A stretch of DNA of 64,000 nt from CBDAQR01 sp965199055 (GCA_965199055.1 CBDAQR010000003.1:1240001-1304000); one strand, 5' to 3'. Counted from the stretch's first letter, positions 36,015 through 45,038 are shown. Translations and numbers: made by a program. The notes: a model not told the origin generated them from the letters alone.

Positions 36015-37420
36015 AGGCGGTAGGCCTCGCGCACGAGATCACCAGTTAACTGCCGCGCCAGTTCGTGCGCCTCGTCCTCGGGCAGGCGATGGTCTGCCAC
36101 CAGTTCCGCTACAAAATTGCAGTCCATTCTCCGCGCCACATCGTGCCGCGCAGGGATCGAAAGAAAGGCGCGGGTATCATCGTTGAAGCCAACGGTATTG
36201 TAGAAACCCGCAGTCTCAGTCGTTTGTTGCCGAAACCGCCGCATGCCTTCGACACTGTCATGAAACCACCAGGCGGGACCCAGCTTAAGCGCCGGGTAAT
36301 GGCCCGCCAGGGGCGCGAGTTCACGCGCGTAGGTCGACTCGTCAAGCGTGAAAACTATCAGCCTGAACACGGCATGATTGCCAAAGCGGTTCAGCAGCGG
36401 ACGCAATGCCTTCACATAATCGGTACGAGTGGGAATATCAGCCCCCACGTCGCGGCCGAACTGCTCAAACAGCTGCAAATTGTGATTACGGAATGAGCCG
36501 GGATGAATCTGCATCACCAGACCATCGTCAACACTCATCGCGGCCATCTCCGTCAGCATCTGGGCGCGAAACAGTTCAAGCTGCTCTGCACTGGCCCCTC
36601 CACTTAGCACCTTATTGAACAGCCGCTCAGCAGAAGCGGGGTCCAGGTTCGCTGTTGCGGCAGTCGGGTGACCATGATCGGTAGAGGTCGCGCCCATGCG
36701 CTTGAAAAACTCGCGGCGATTGCGGTGCGCATTCAGGTATCCCCGCCAACTCATAGTGTCTTCGCCCGTCAGTGCCGCCAGTTCAGCCAGATTCTCGGTA
36801 AAGCCTTCGTACTCTGGATCGATTACCGGATCGGGACGATAGGCTGTCACCACGCGGCCCTGCCAGCCGCTTTCGCGAATCAGCCGGTGCTGTTCGAGCG
36901 TATCCAACGGAGATTCCGTTGTGGCAAGCAACTCGATATTGAACCGTTCAAACAACGCCCGGGGACGAAACGCCTCACCCTGTAACGCAGCGCTGATGTG
37001 ATCGTAGTACTGGTCTGCTGTCTCGCCGGCCAGCAGCTGATCCAGGCCAAAGACCTCCGCAAACACAGTATCCAACCAGAGCCGGGAGGGCGTGCCGCGA
37101 AACAGGTAGTAATGTTCGGCAAACAGACGCCAGATTTCCCGGTTTTCCGTACCGACGGCAGTCTCTCGGCCGATTCCCAATCGCTCCAGGCTCACGCCCT
37201 GACTGTAGAGCATGCGAAACACGTAGTGATCGGGTTTGATCAGTAATTCAGTGGCGTCGGCGAAGTTCGCGTTGGCAGCAAACCAGCTGGGGTCGGTATG
37301 GCCATGCGGGCTAATAATGGGCAGTCGCGCGATCTCGTCGTATAGGCGTCGCGCAATGGAGCGAACCGATTCGTTCGGTGAAAAAAGACGATCTGGCGAC
37401 AGATAAAGTGGCTTGGGCAT
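36011..37420 (-). CDS. uxaC: Glucuronate (uronate) isomerase
   Basis: The 469-residue amidohydrolase-like enzyme has the N-terminal metal site ISPHGHTDPSWF (His39, His41) and the conserved segments MLYSQGVSLERLGIG, FRGTPSRLWLD and GFNDDTRAFLSIPARHD. It converts D-glucuronate to D-fructuronate (or galacturonate to tagaturonate). With uxuA and uxuB present and no uxaA/uxaB, glucuronate is the likely physiological substrate. It starts five bases after the gntR stop, so gntR leads the operon. Confidence 0.95.
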   Translation of the reverse strand: MPKPLYLSPDRLFSPNESVRSIARRLYDEIARLPIISPHGHTDPSWFAANANFADATELLIKPDHYVFRMLYSQGVSLERLGIGRETAVGTENREIWRLFAEHYYLFRGTPSRLWLDTVFAEVFGLDQLLAGETADQYYDHISAALQGEAFRPRALFERFNIELLATTESPLDTLEQHRLIRESGWQGRVVTAYRPDPVIDPEYEGFTENLAELAALTGEDTMSWRGYLNAHRNRREFFKRMGATSTDHGHPTAATANLDPASAERLFNKVLSGGASAEQLELFRAQMLTEMAAMSVDDGLVMQIHPGSFRNHNLQLFEQFGRDVGADIPTRTDYVKALRPLLNRFGNHAVFRLIVFTLDESTYARELAPLAGHYPALKLGPAWWFHDSVEGMRRFRQQTTETAGFYNTVGFNDDTRAFLSIPARHDVARRMDCNFVAELVADHRLPEDEAHELARQLTGDLVREAYRL

Positions 37421-37424
37421 GACG

Positions 37425-38135
37425 TCAGTTCAGTGAGTAGTCGGAGAATTCGTTCATCACCCGCTGCAAATGATCATGCATGGCCCGGCGAGCAGCCTCT
37501 GCATCCTTCTTCAGCAACGCATCAAAAATAGCCTGATGATCAGCGACGATGGGCTCGGAGCCGCGCTCACGCAGCTTGGAGTGAAAGGCGGCACTGGTTT
37601 CAGACTTATTGCGCAGACTCCACAACCACTGAATGGTGGTACTCAGCGCACTGTTGCGGCTGGCCTCGGCGATGACCAGATGAAACTGCTGATCCACCTG
37701 CTCTGACTGCTCGGCATCTTCGCCAGCGAGTTGCGCCATTCGTTTCAATAAGCCGCGAGCCTGATGCAATTCCTGTTGGCTAATTCGTTGGGCTGCCAGT
37801 GCCGCCGCCTCCCCCTCGACGATCAGTCGCGCTTCCAGAATCTCAAAGGGGCCGGGCTCATTAAACTGTGCACTCAGTGCGTCGCCTCGAGGTTTGCCGT
37901 TGGCATGTTCGCGCACATAGACACCCGACCCGGAGCGCACTTCAACCAGTTCGCTCACTTCCAAGGCAATCATCGCCTCGCGGATGGTGGGACGACTGAC
38001 ATCGAATCGGCTAGCGAGCTCGCGCTCAGAGGGCAAGCGCTCTCCCGCGGGAATCTGTCCCGAGTGAATCATCTCGCTGAGCTGCTCAGCTATCTGCAGA
38101 TAGAGTCGCTTAACGCTGACCGTTTCCAGCTGCAT
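37425..38135 (-). CDS. GntR-family (FadR/UxuR-type) regulator of the glucuronate genes
   Basis: The 236-residue protein starts at ATG 38135, supported by AGGGGGA six bases upstream. The winged helix-turn-helix (residues 10-75; PAGERLPSERELASRFDVSRPTIREAMIALE) is followed by an all-helical FCD effector domain (about 85-225) with the FHLVIAEASRN metal/ligand-site region. It is the first gene of the leftward operon and divergent from kdgK. A FadR-type site TGGTCTGACCA lies at 38192-38202 in between. By analogy with UxuR/ExuR it is a repressor relieved by fructuronate or a related uronate. Confidence 0.93.
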   Translation of the reverse strand: MQLETVSVKRLYLQIAEQLSEMIHSGQIPAGERLPSERELASRFDVSRPTIREAMIALEVSELVEVRSGSGVYVREHANGKPRGDALSAQFNEPGPFEILEARLIVEGEAAALAAQRISQQELHQARGLLKRMAQLAGEDAEQSEQVDQQFHLVIAEASRNSALSTTIQWLWSLRNKSETSAAFHSKLRERGSEPIVADHQAIFDALLKKDAEAARRAMHDHLQRVMNEFSDYSLN

Positions 38136-38191
38136 TGTGTTCCCCCTGTGAAGGTTGACCATGCTAAGCGGCCAGTGATAGTCTGGTCAAG

Positions 38192-38202
38192 TGGTCTGAC
38201 CA
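38192..38202. promoter_or_regulatory. FadR/UxuR-type GntR operator
   Basis: TGGTCTGACCA is an inverted repeat of TGGTC around one base, matching the TGGTCNNACCA-like consensus of FadR-subfamily GntR proteins. An extra half-site TGGTCA lies at 38184-38189. It sits 57 bp from the gntR start and 41 bp from the kdgK start, well placed to control both. Confidence 0.7.
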
Positions 38203-38242
38203 ATTTTTTACCGCCCTATTTTACTGACATGAAATATCTGAC

Positions 38243-39136
38243 ATGAGAATCGTCTGCGCCGGAGAAGTCATGATCGAGATGGCGCCAGTGGCATTGGCGG
38301 GACAATACTCCCGTGGATTTGCAGGCGACAGTTTTAACTCGGCGGTGTACCTCGCCCGTGCCGGCCACGAGACCGCCTATTTGAGCCGATTGGGTGACGA
38401 TACGGGTTCTCGCGACATTCTCGCCTTCATGCAATCCGAAGGGTTGGACACTTCGCTGATAGCGATTGAGGAGAACCGCAACGCGGGCCTGTACCTCATA
38501 GACAACGACGCCAATGGCGAACGCTACTTCACCTACTATCGCGACCAGAGTCCCGCTCGCGAGACCTTCGCGTCCCTGCCCGCTTTTGACTGCGATGCCT
38601 TCTATTTCACCGGTATCACCCTCGCCATCTCGCGTGCCTATCACGACCAACTTTTGGACACGATTCGGGCCCTGCGCGAGCAAGGCTGCACCATCATATT
38701 CGACCCCAACTATCGCCCCGCCCTGTGGGACGGGAGCGGTCAGGCGGCTAGCCACTATCGTGATGTCTTGTCCTGCTGCGATAGAGTCATGCCCACATTA
38801 GCGGATGACCGGCAGCTCTGGCAGCTCGACGATGCCGCGGCGAGTATCGATTTCTACCGCGAGTGCGGCGCCACCGAAGTCGTAGTCAAGGGCGACAATC
38901 TGATCGCGACCGCGTGGCATGGGGGAGAGACTATTGAGCGCTGTGCAGAGGCAGTTGTCCCAGTAGATACCACGGGCGCTGGTGATGCCTTCAATGCGGG
39001 CTTCCTGGCGCAAAGATTGTGTGGTGCGAGCCTGGAGAATTCGCTCGACGCCGCCCAGGCACTGGCGGCCCAAGTCGTGCAACATTACGGCGCTATAATG
39101 CCGCGCGCGACGCTAAACGATCACAAACAAGGATAA
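38243..39136 (+). CDS. kdgK: 2-keto-3-deoxygluconate kinase (PfkB family)
   Basis: The 297-residue ribokinase-like enzyme begins RIVCAGEVMIEMAP, has the substrate-binding GGD-like start GFAGDSFNSAVYLARAG, and the ATP/anion-hole motif DTTGAGDAF with catalytic Asp248. It phosphorylates KDG to KDPG. It leads the rightward operon, seven bases before uxuA, opposite the gntR-uxaC-uxuB operon. Confidence 0.95.
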   Translation: MRIVCAGEVMIEMAPVALAGQYSRGFAGDSFNSAVYLARAGHETAYLSRLGDDTGSRDILAFMQSEGLDTSLIAIEENRNAGLYLIDNDANGERYFTYYRDQSPARETFASLPAFDCDAFYFTGITLAISRAYHDQLLDTIRALREQGCTIIFDPNYRPALWDGSGQAASHYRDVLSCCDRVMPTLADDRQLWQLDDAAASIDFYRECGATEVVVKGDNLIATAWHGGETIERCAEAVVPVDTTGAGDAFNAGFLAQRLCGASLENSLDAAQALAAQVVQHYGAIMPRATLNDHKQG

Positions 39137-39143
39137 GACGGCA

Positions 39144-40322
39144 ATGCATCAAACCTGGCGATGGTTTGGACCAACAGATTCAGTGAGCCTGGCTAAAATT
39201 GCCCAGGCTGGCGCGACGGGCGTGGTGACCTCACTGCACCACGTGCCGACAGGAGACCCCTGGCCCCTGGATGAGATTCTGGCGCGAAAGCAGGAAATCG
39301 AGGAGGCAGGGCTACGCTGGAAGGTGGTCGAAAGCATTCCATTACACAACGATCTGAAAACTCGCAGTGGTGAGTATCGGCAGCTGCTGGCCAACTACAA
39401 AGCGTCCGTGCGCAACGTGGGTGCGGCCGGCATCGAAGTGGTCTGCTACAACTTTATGCCGGTTGTCGACTGGACCCGGACCAACCTCGACTACCAGTTA
39501 CAGGACGACTCACGGGCGCTGCGGTTTGAAATGACCGATTTCGCTGCCTACGACGTTTACATACTCGAGCGTGATGGAGCGGCAAGCGACTATGACCCCG
39601 ACCTGCTCGAGTCCGCACGCCTCAGGCTTGAGGCGATGAGCGAGGCAGAAAAAGCGCTGCTTGAAAAAAATATCATCGCCGGGCTACCCGGCGGCGAAGG
39701 CTCCTATGATCGCGCCGGCATCAAGCGCGCCATCGCTGAGTTTATTGCGTTAGGCAATGAGGGCATGCGCGCTAATTTGCTCAGTTTTCTGGAAGAGGTC
39801 ATTCCGGTTGCAGAAGAGGCCGGCGTGCGCATGTGTATACACCCCGACGACCCGCCCTTCTCGCTGTTCGGCTTGCCGCGGGTTGTCTCTACCGCAGCGG
39901 ATGCACGCATCCTGTTAGATACCATCCCCAGCATTAACAATGGTTTGACGCTGTGCGCGGGTTCTTTCGGTGCCAGAGCGGACAATGACCTTGTGGCCAT
40001 GGTGCGAGAATTTGGCCCGCGAGTACACTTTGTGCATCTGCGCAATATCAAACGAGAAGAGGATGGCTCCTTTTACGAGTCGGAACATCTCGATGGCGAC
40101 AATGACATGGTGGGATTGATCGGCGCTCTCCTCGATGAGGAACAACGCCGTCGCCAGGAAGGCCGTACTGATATTATTCCCATGCGACCCGATCATGGTC
40201 ACCTCATCGGCGATGAGATTGGCCAGGAAGGCGTTAACCCCGGTTATTCCTATGGCGGCCGTCTCAAGGGCCTGGCAGAGCTGCGGGGAGTTATACACGC
40301 GCTGGAGACCCTGCGACGATGA
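39144..40322 (+). CDS. uxuA: D-mannonate dehydratase
   Basis: The 392-residue TIM-barrel enzyme shows WRWFGPTDSVSLAKIAQAGA, SLHHVPTG, the metal-binding region CIHPDDPPFSLFGLPRVVST, FVHLRNI and MRPDHGH, all characteristic of UxuA. It dehydrates D-mannonate to KDG. The stop overlaps the next start as ATGA. Length matches the family. Confidence 0.96.
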   Translation: MHQTWRWFGPTDSVSLAKIAQAGATGVVTSLHHVPTGDPWPLDEILARKQEIEEAGLRWKVVESIPLHNDLKTRSGEYRQLLANYKASVRNVGAAGIEVVCYNFMPVVDWTRTNLDYQLQDDSRALRFEMTDFAAYDVYILERDGAASDYDPDLLESARLRLEAMSEAEKALLEKNIIAGLPGGEGSYDRAGIKRAIAEFIALGNEGMRANLLSFLEEVIPVAEEAGVRMCIHPDDPPFSLFGLPRVVSTAADARILLDTIPSINNGLTLCAGSFGARADNDLVAMVREFGPRVHFVHLRNIKREEDGSFYESEHLDGDNDMVGLIGALLDEEQRRRQEGRTDIIPMRPDHGHLIGDEIGQEGVNPGYSYGGRLKGLAELRGVIHALETLRR

Positions 40323-40756
40323 GTACGGAGACGCAACAGCTACTCGATCTCGAAGCCATCAAAAAACTGAAGGCACGCTATTTTCGCTGCATGGACAGTA
40401 AGGACTGGGACGGTCTGGAAAGTTGCTTCACCGAGGATTTACACGCCGACTTTCGCGGCGGGCCGGGCGAACTGGTGGAAGGTCGAGCGAATTACATGCC
40501 TTATCTGAAGACGGCCCTGGAAAATGCGACTACCGTGCATCACGGCCACATGCCGGAGATTCATTTCGACAGTGAGAGCGATGCGTCTGGCACCTGGGCC
40601 ATGGATGATATTGTCATCATGCCGGGTATAGAGCTGCGCGGCTGGGGCCACTACCTGGAGCATTACCGCAAACAGAACGGCGAATGGCGCATCCGTTCAA
40701 TCAGGCTCACCCGATTGCGATTACTGCTTAATGGCGAGGAACAAGACATTGATTAA
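40319..40756 (+). CDS. SnoaL/NTF2-like fold protein
   Basis: The 145-residue protein starts IKKLKARYFRCMDSKDWDGLESCFTEDL and has the cone-shaped NTF2-like pattern of SnoaL_4 proteins (HHGHMPEIHFDS, WRIRSIRLTR). Such proteins are isomerases, dehydratases or have no catalysis. It is coupled to uxuA by ATGA overlap, so a role on a uronate intermediate or on the aglycone released from a glucuronide is conceivable. Confidence 0.82.
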   Translation: MSTETQQLLDLEAIKKLKARYFRCMDSKDWDGLESCFTEDLHADFRGGPGELVEGRANYMPYLKTALENATTVHHGHMPEIHFDSESDASGTWAMDDIVIMPGIELRGWGHYLEHYRKQNGEWRIRSIRLTRLRLLLNGEEQDID

Positions 40757-41222
40757 CGCCCTGCAACGAGCATCGGCACTGCTGCTGGTGCTCCTTTGCT
40801 CTGCCTGCGCAAGTATGGGAACAGGCGAAGCACTCGATCCGCCCACCGTTAGTCTGCAAAGTATTCGGCCGGTGAGTGGCAGCGGGGCGACACCCGATTT
40901 CGAGATTACCCTGCGGGTGGTAAACCCTAACAACCACAGTTTAAATATCGCTGGCGTGGCCTACGACGTAGAAGTCGAGGGCCATGAATTGGTCAGCGGC
41001 GTCAGCAATGATATTCCACGCATCGACGCCTACTCAGAAGAAAATGTGACGCTGTCGGCCAGCGTGAATGTGTTCCCTCTGCTGCGCCTGCTCGCAGATG
41101 TGACCAGCAATGAGGCGCGCACGCTCGAGTATCAGCTCAAAGCCAAAATCGATTTCGAAGGACTGGTACCCACCCAGCGGATTAGCGAGACCGGCGAGAT
41201 CGATCTGTCTGGCAGTCGCTAG
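40731..41222 (+). CDS. LEA14-like (water-stress/hypersensitive response domain) lipoprotein
   Basis: The 163-residue protein has a lipoprotein signal (LLVLLCSAC, Cys26) and a LEA type-2 beta-sandwich: FEITLRVVNPNNHSLNIAGVAYDVEVEG, ending FEGLVPTQRISETGEIDL. It overlaps the SnoaL-like gene by 26 bp in another frame, so it is probably translated by coupling. Such envelope lipoproteins are common in marine gammaproteobacteria and have no known enzymatic role. Confidence 0.85.
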   Translation: MARNKTLINALQRASALLLVLLCSACASMGTGEALDPPTVSLQSIRPVSGSGATPDFEITLRVVNPNNHSLNIAGVAYDVEVEGHELVSGVSNDIPRIDAYSEENVTLSASVNVFPLLRLLADVTSNEARTLEYQLKAKIDFEGLVPTQRISETGEIDLSGSR

Positions 41223-41974
41223 CCGATGAAGCCCTGACCGCCGTCCAGGGCGATGCTCTGCCCGTTGAGGTAGGCCATATCAGCGGTACACAAGCGAGCC
41301 ACCGCGCGACCGATATCTTCTTCGCATTCACCAATGCGCTGCATGGGAATACTGGCGATAAAGGCTTCGGCCTCTTCGGGGCAGTTTTCAACCCACCACT
41401 TTAATCCCGGCGACGTGGCGTGCGGCAGTATGACATTGGTGCGGATATTGTCCTTGCCCCACTCACAGGCGGCGGCGCGGGTCAGACAACGGATAGCTTC
41501 CTTGACGGCGCCATAAGCACCGTAGCCCGACATATCCCAGCGGCGTCCCGCCGTGCTGGCGAGGTTGATAATACTGCCATCACCCTTCAGGTGCGGATAG
41601 CACAGCTTCATAAGGCGCTGGGTGGCTAACGGCCCGGAGGTAAAGCCCCGGCTAAAGTCATCGTCCGACACATCCAGCAGCGCGCCCAGCGGTACTTCCT
41701 GGGCATTGTTTACGAGAATATTCACACCGCCCAATTCAGTCACCGCAGCATTGACCAGGTTCTCCAAACTGCTGGCGTCGTTTACATCGCACTGCACAGC
41801 CATCGCCTTCCCGCCGCGCTGTTCAATTTCGGCTACGGTGGCTTCTACCTTTTCCAGCGTTCGGCCGGCGGCGACAATACTCGCACCCAGATCAGACAAC
41901 GCGAATGCAATGCCCTGCCCTACACCCTGGCCAGCACCAGTGATAATCGCGACCTTTCCATCCAGTTCTTTCAT
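41219..41974 (-). CDS. Short-chain dehydrogenase/reductase (SDR)
   Basis: The 251-residue classical SDR has TGAGQGVGQGIA, NNAQ (in place of NNAG), Ser in NLASTAGRR and the YGAVK active site. ATG 41974 has GAGG eight bases upstream and replaces a longer reading. It converges on the LEA-like lipoprotein gene with a 4-bp overlap and is divergent from another SDR. The residue after strand 2 (AAGRT) suggests NADP preference. The substrate is unknown. Confidence 0.9.
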   Translation of the reverse strand: MKELDGKVAIITGAGQGVGQGIAFALSDLGASIVAAGRTLEKVEATVAEIEQRGGKAMAVQCDVNDASSLENLVNAAVTELGGVNILVNNAQEVPLGALLDVSDDDFSRGFTSGPLATQRLMKLCYPHLKGDGSIINLASTAGRRWDMSGYGAYGAVKEAIRCLTRAAACEWGKDNIRTNVILPHATSPGLKWWVENCPEEAEAFIASIPMQRIGECEEDIGRAVARLCTADMAYLNGQSIALDGGQGFIG

Positions 41975-42072
41975 GGGACAAACCTCACGTTGTATTGCGC
42001 GTTGCGAGACGCCATTATCACTCAATTGCCTTATCATGCAGGAACAAGTATTTAAACGGACAGGACAGACTT

Positions 42073-42924
42073 ATGGCACGACTCAACGGCAAACGTATGG
42101 TCATCACGGGCTCCAGCCGCAGCCTGGGCAGGCATTTTGCTTTAGCCTGCGCTCGTGAAGGGGCATCGCTGATACTCAACGGGACCAACGCCGATGCGCT
42201 GGCTCAGGTAGAGGCTGAGGTGCGCGCGCTTGGGGCGGAGGCACACTCAGTGGCGGGTTCAGTTGCCGAGGAAGCCGTATGCAAGCAGCTCGTAGAGACC
42301 TGCGTCGAAAACTTTGGCGGCATTGATGTGATGGTGAATAACGCCGGCATTGTGCGCGACCGCACCATGATGAAGATGAGTGCCGAGGAATTTGACGATG
42401 TCATTGCCGTCGATTTGCGCGGTCCCTTCCTGTGTATGCGAGAAGCGGCGCTGGCCATGAGCGAGCAAGAGCACGGTGGCCATATCATACATATTACGTC
42501 CGCGTCTGGTCTGGTCGGCAACTTCGGCCAAACCAATTACGCTGCTGCCAAGGCCGGCCTCATGGGCATGATGTATACCGCTATCAAAGAACTGGGCAAA
42601 AAGAACATCCGCTGCAACGCGATGTGGCCGGTGGCGCGCACCGACATGACGCAGCCGATCATCGACAAGATGGAGAAGTCCGCCGCAGAGCTTGGCTTCG
42701 GCGAGCCCGAAGATGTCGCCCTCGGTTTGATCTGGCTCGCGTCAGACGCAGCGTCACATTGGAACGGCCAGTGCTTAACCCTGAATGGACAACGCACGGC
42801 CTTATGGGAATCGCCTCGAGAGGTGGACATCAAGGAGTCGGACCAGCCCTTCACCATCGAAGAACTGGAGTCCTACCTGTCGGGATTGGCGCCCAGGGAG
42901 GTTTACGTACGCAAGCGCGGCTGA
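42073..42924 (+). CDS. Short-chain dehydrogenase/reductase with C-terminal extension
   Basis: The 283-residue SDR has TGSSRSLGRHFA, NNAGIVRD, Ser in TSASGLVG and YAAAK. About 35 residues follow the usual end (after LTLNGQRTALW), with charged sequence ending YVRKRG. ATG 42073 has AGGA upstream. The gene is between divergent and convergent SDR neighbours. It resembles FabG-type reductases, but the tail suggests another role. Confidence 0.9.
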   Translation: MARLNGKRMVITGSSRSLGRHFALACAREGASLILNGTNADALAQVEAEVRALGAEAHSVAGSVAEEAVCKQLVETCVENFGGIDVMVNNAGIVRDRTMMKMSAEEFDDVIAVDLRGPFLCMREAALAMSEQEHGGHIIHITSASGLVGNFGQTNYAAAKAGLMGMMYTAIKELGKKNIRCNAMWPVARTDMTQPIIDKMEKSAAELGFGEPEDVALGLIWLASDAASHWNGQCLTLNGQRTALWESPREVDIKESDQPFTIEELESYLSGLAPREVYVRKRG

Positions 42925-42927
42925 GTG

Positions 42928-43758
42928 CTAGCCGCCACCCGTCGTGCCGGCGTGCAACATAGAGGCTGCTTCTATTTCATGAAATGGCAGCTTGTTCGCA
43001 CTGGAACCCGTGGTTTGCCCGGCATCCACGACCAGGGTGTGTCCGGTGGTATAGCGCGAGTCTTCGCTTAGCAGGAAAAGGATGGCACTGGCGATATCTT
43101 CCGGCATACCAGGTATCCCCAGCGCGGACTGTTTAGCAATTTCCTCGGCAGTTTTGTCCTTGTCATCCGGGTCTCCCGCCACTACAGCCCCGGTCATCGC
43201 CGTTACCGTATTTCCCGGCGCCACAGCGTTGACGCGAATACCGAAATGACACAACTCGGACGCGGCCGACTTCGTCAGTCCTACGACACCATGTTTGGCC
43301 TGGGTATACACATGCGGACCCAGTCCGCCCATGACACCTGCGGTACTGGCAATGGAGACAATGGCGCCCCCTGAGTCTTTCATCGCCCGCGCCGCATGTT
43401 TCATACCGAGAAAAACAGCTCGCCCGAGAATCGACATGGTGTGGTCGTAGGCTTCGACAGAAGTATCCATTATGGAACCAATGGCACCGACGACACCGGC
43501 GTTATTGACCATGCCATTGAGACCTCCAAAGTGACTCACCGCCGCGCCGACGGCCGCTTCAATCTGCGCCTCATCAGTCACATCCGTCTGGATGAAAAAC
43601 GCCTGGGCACCGAGCTCCTCGGCCAGAGCCGAGCCACGCTCGAGCTGCAAATCGGCAATCACCGCATTGCCACCTTCCGCCACCACGGCTCTCACTGTCG
43701 CCTCGCCTATACCGCTGGCGCCGCCTGTCACTACTACTGTTTTGCCTTCGAATCGCAC
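42928..43758 (-). CDS. Short-chain dehydrogenase/reductase with C-terminal extension
   Basis: The 276-residue SDR has TGGASGIGEATV, NNAGVVGAIG, Ser in SIASTAGVMG and YTQAK. A Asp after strand 2 (IADLQ) predicts NAD(H). The usual C-terminus (LVVDAGQTTG) is followed by about 22 residues. It converges on the preceding SDR with only three bases between. It belongs to the XecD/cis-diol-dehydrogenase-like group of SDRs by general look; no substrate is assigned. Confidence 0.9.
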   Translation of the reverse strand: MRFEGKTVVVTGGASGIGEATVRAVVAEGGNAVIADLQLERGSALAEELGAQAFFIQTDVTDEAQIEAAVGAAVSHFGGLNGMVNNAGVVGAIGSIMDTSVEAYDHTMSILGRAVFLGMKHAARAMKDSGGAIVSIASTAGVMGGLGPHVYTQAKHGVVGLTKSAASELCHFGIRVNAVAPGNTVTAMTGAVVAGDPDDKDKTAEEIAKQSALGIPGMPEDIASAILFLLSEDSRYTTGHTLVVDAGQTTGSSANKLPFHEIEAASMLHAGTTGGG

Positions 43759-43830
43759 GCGCGTCTCCTGACTGCCTTAAAAACAGTCATGCTATCCGGT
43801 TTTGGATTGGGAGAGCAATAGCGGAGTCAG

Positions 43831-44670
43831 TCAGAGCTCCGCAAGCGTAAATGCATCACCAATGATCGTCTTACCATCAAGGCTCTTCAGTGGGCGCGCG
43901 GTCGCCAGCAGAATATCTCGACTGTAAGTGACCTGGGCTACATGCCGTCCGGAGCATAGCTCGAGCGCCGCCTCCGCCATCATCTCAATGGGTTCCACCA
44001 TATCGGGACGCCGCTGGGCAATCTCGCGAATAAATTCCGCGCCCGGTGTCATCACAATCGACGTGGGTGCCATGGCGTTGACAAAAATGCCCTCCCCCAC
44101 CAGTTCGTTCGCCAACGCCTCCGTATAACGATTGAGTGCGGCTTTACTGGCGCCGTAGGCACCAATCATCCAGTTGAGTTCTTTCTTGTCGGGGTACGGC
44201 GGTGGCTCTTGCACGGCACTGCGTGTAGAGATGTTCAAAATCCAGCCCTGCCCTTTCTCACGCATCGCCGGCAACACTTGTTGGGTCAACTCAACCGGCA
44301 CATTGACATTGAGATCGTGCAAACCATCACGCTGTTCGCGCGTGGATTCACTCGGGGGCATCATGTCGCCCCGCGCCGCATTGTTGACGAGAATATCGAA
44401 ATCACCGAAATGTTTTGCCGCCCGCTCGACCAAATCGGCCCGCGCGGTTGCATCGGACAGATCACAAGCTTGCGCCGCAATCCTGGCGCCTTTGGCCTGC
44501 AACTCGGCGACCGTGCCTTCCAGCGTGCCCGGAAGATTACCGTGCGCTCCCAAACGCGAGGCCACTGCAACTACCGCAGCGCCCTCCGCCACAAAACGCT
44601 CGGCAATCGCTTTCCCAATTCCCCGGCTGGCCCCGGTAACGAGCGCCACCTTTCCGTCGAGTTCGCCCAT
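43831..44670 (-). CDS. Short-chain dehydrogenase/reductase (SDR)
   Basis: The 279-residue SDR has TGASRGIGKAIAERF, NNAARG, Ser in NISTRSAV and YGASK. The active-site serine region is followed by a long insertion with PPPYPDKKELN. ATG 44670 has GGAG six bases upstream. It is codirectional with the SDR at 42928-43758, 72 bp away. The substrate is unknown. Confidence 0.9.
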   Translation of the reverse strand: MGELDGKVALVTGASRGIGKAIAERFVAEGAAVVAVASRLGAHGNLPGTLEGTVAELQAKGARIAAQACDLSDATARADLVERAAKHFGDFDILVNNAARGDMMPPSESTREQRDGLHDLNVNVPVELTQQVLPAMREKGQGWILNISTRSAVQEPPPYPDKKELNWMIGAYGASKAALNRYTEALANELVGEGIFVNAMAPTSIVMTPGAEFIREIAQRRPDMVEPIEMMAEAALELCSGRHVAQVTYSRDILLATARPLKSLDGKTIIGDAFTLAEL

Positions 44671-44750
44671 TTCGTCTCCGCACAGTGCTGACAACAACAC
44701 CATTGTAGGGCGAATGCTGCACTAGATCAGTTCACTGGCATGTACCGAGC

Positions 44751-45038
44751 CTAGCGTTCCTGACCCACCTGGAAGCTGAGCAGATTCATCATGCACAGGC
44801 GCAGCCGCTCCTTTTCAGCCGCTTTATAAGCACGCAATTGCTGGTTATAGCTGTCCGCAAGCATGTTGAGATAGTCAACTATCTCGTTGTATTCATTGAT
44901 GTTTTCCACATCAGGAAGTTTAGCTTCGGTCTCTTGAACGAAGTTTTGAATGGCGCTGCCGTAGCGCTGAATCTCGTCGAAGGTGGCGGTTTCGCCCCGC
45001 GGCAGTTCGAGTTTGAGCTGATAGTCTGACGTTTCCAT
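44751..45038 (-). CDS. Small hypothetical protein (95 aa)
   Basis: ATG 45038 is chosen for its GAGAGG ribosome site. The protein is soluble, acidic-to-neutral and mostly helical by composition (INEYNEIVDYLNMLADSYNQQ and AYKAAEKERLRLCMMNLL), perhaps a short coiled coil. I recognise no family. It stands alone upstream of the SDR gene at 43831-44670. Confidence 0.65.
   Translation of the reverse strand: METSDYQLKLELPRGETATFDEIQRYGSAIQNFVQETEAKLPDVENINEYNEIVDYLNMLADSYNQQLRAYKAAEKERLRLCMMNLLSFQVGQER

Noticed and set aside
42432..42962. 176-codon same-strand frame inside the SDR at 42073-42924
   Set aside because: Its product is arginine- and proline-rich without a fold, while the SDR frame carries NNAG and YAAAK motifs.
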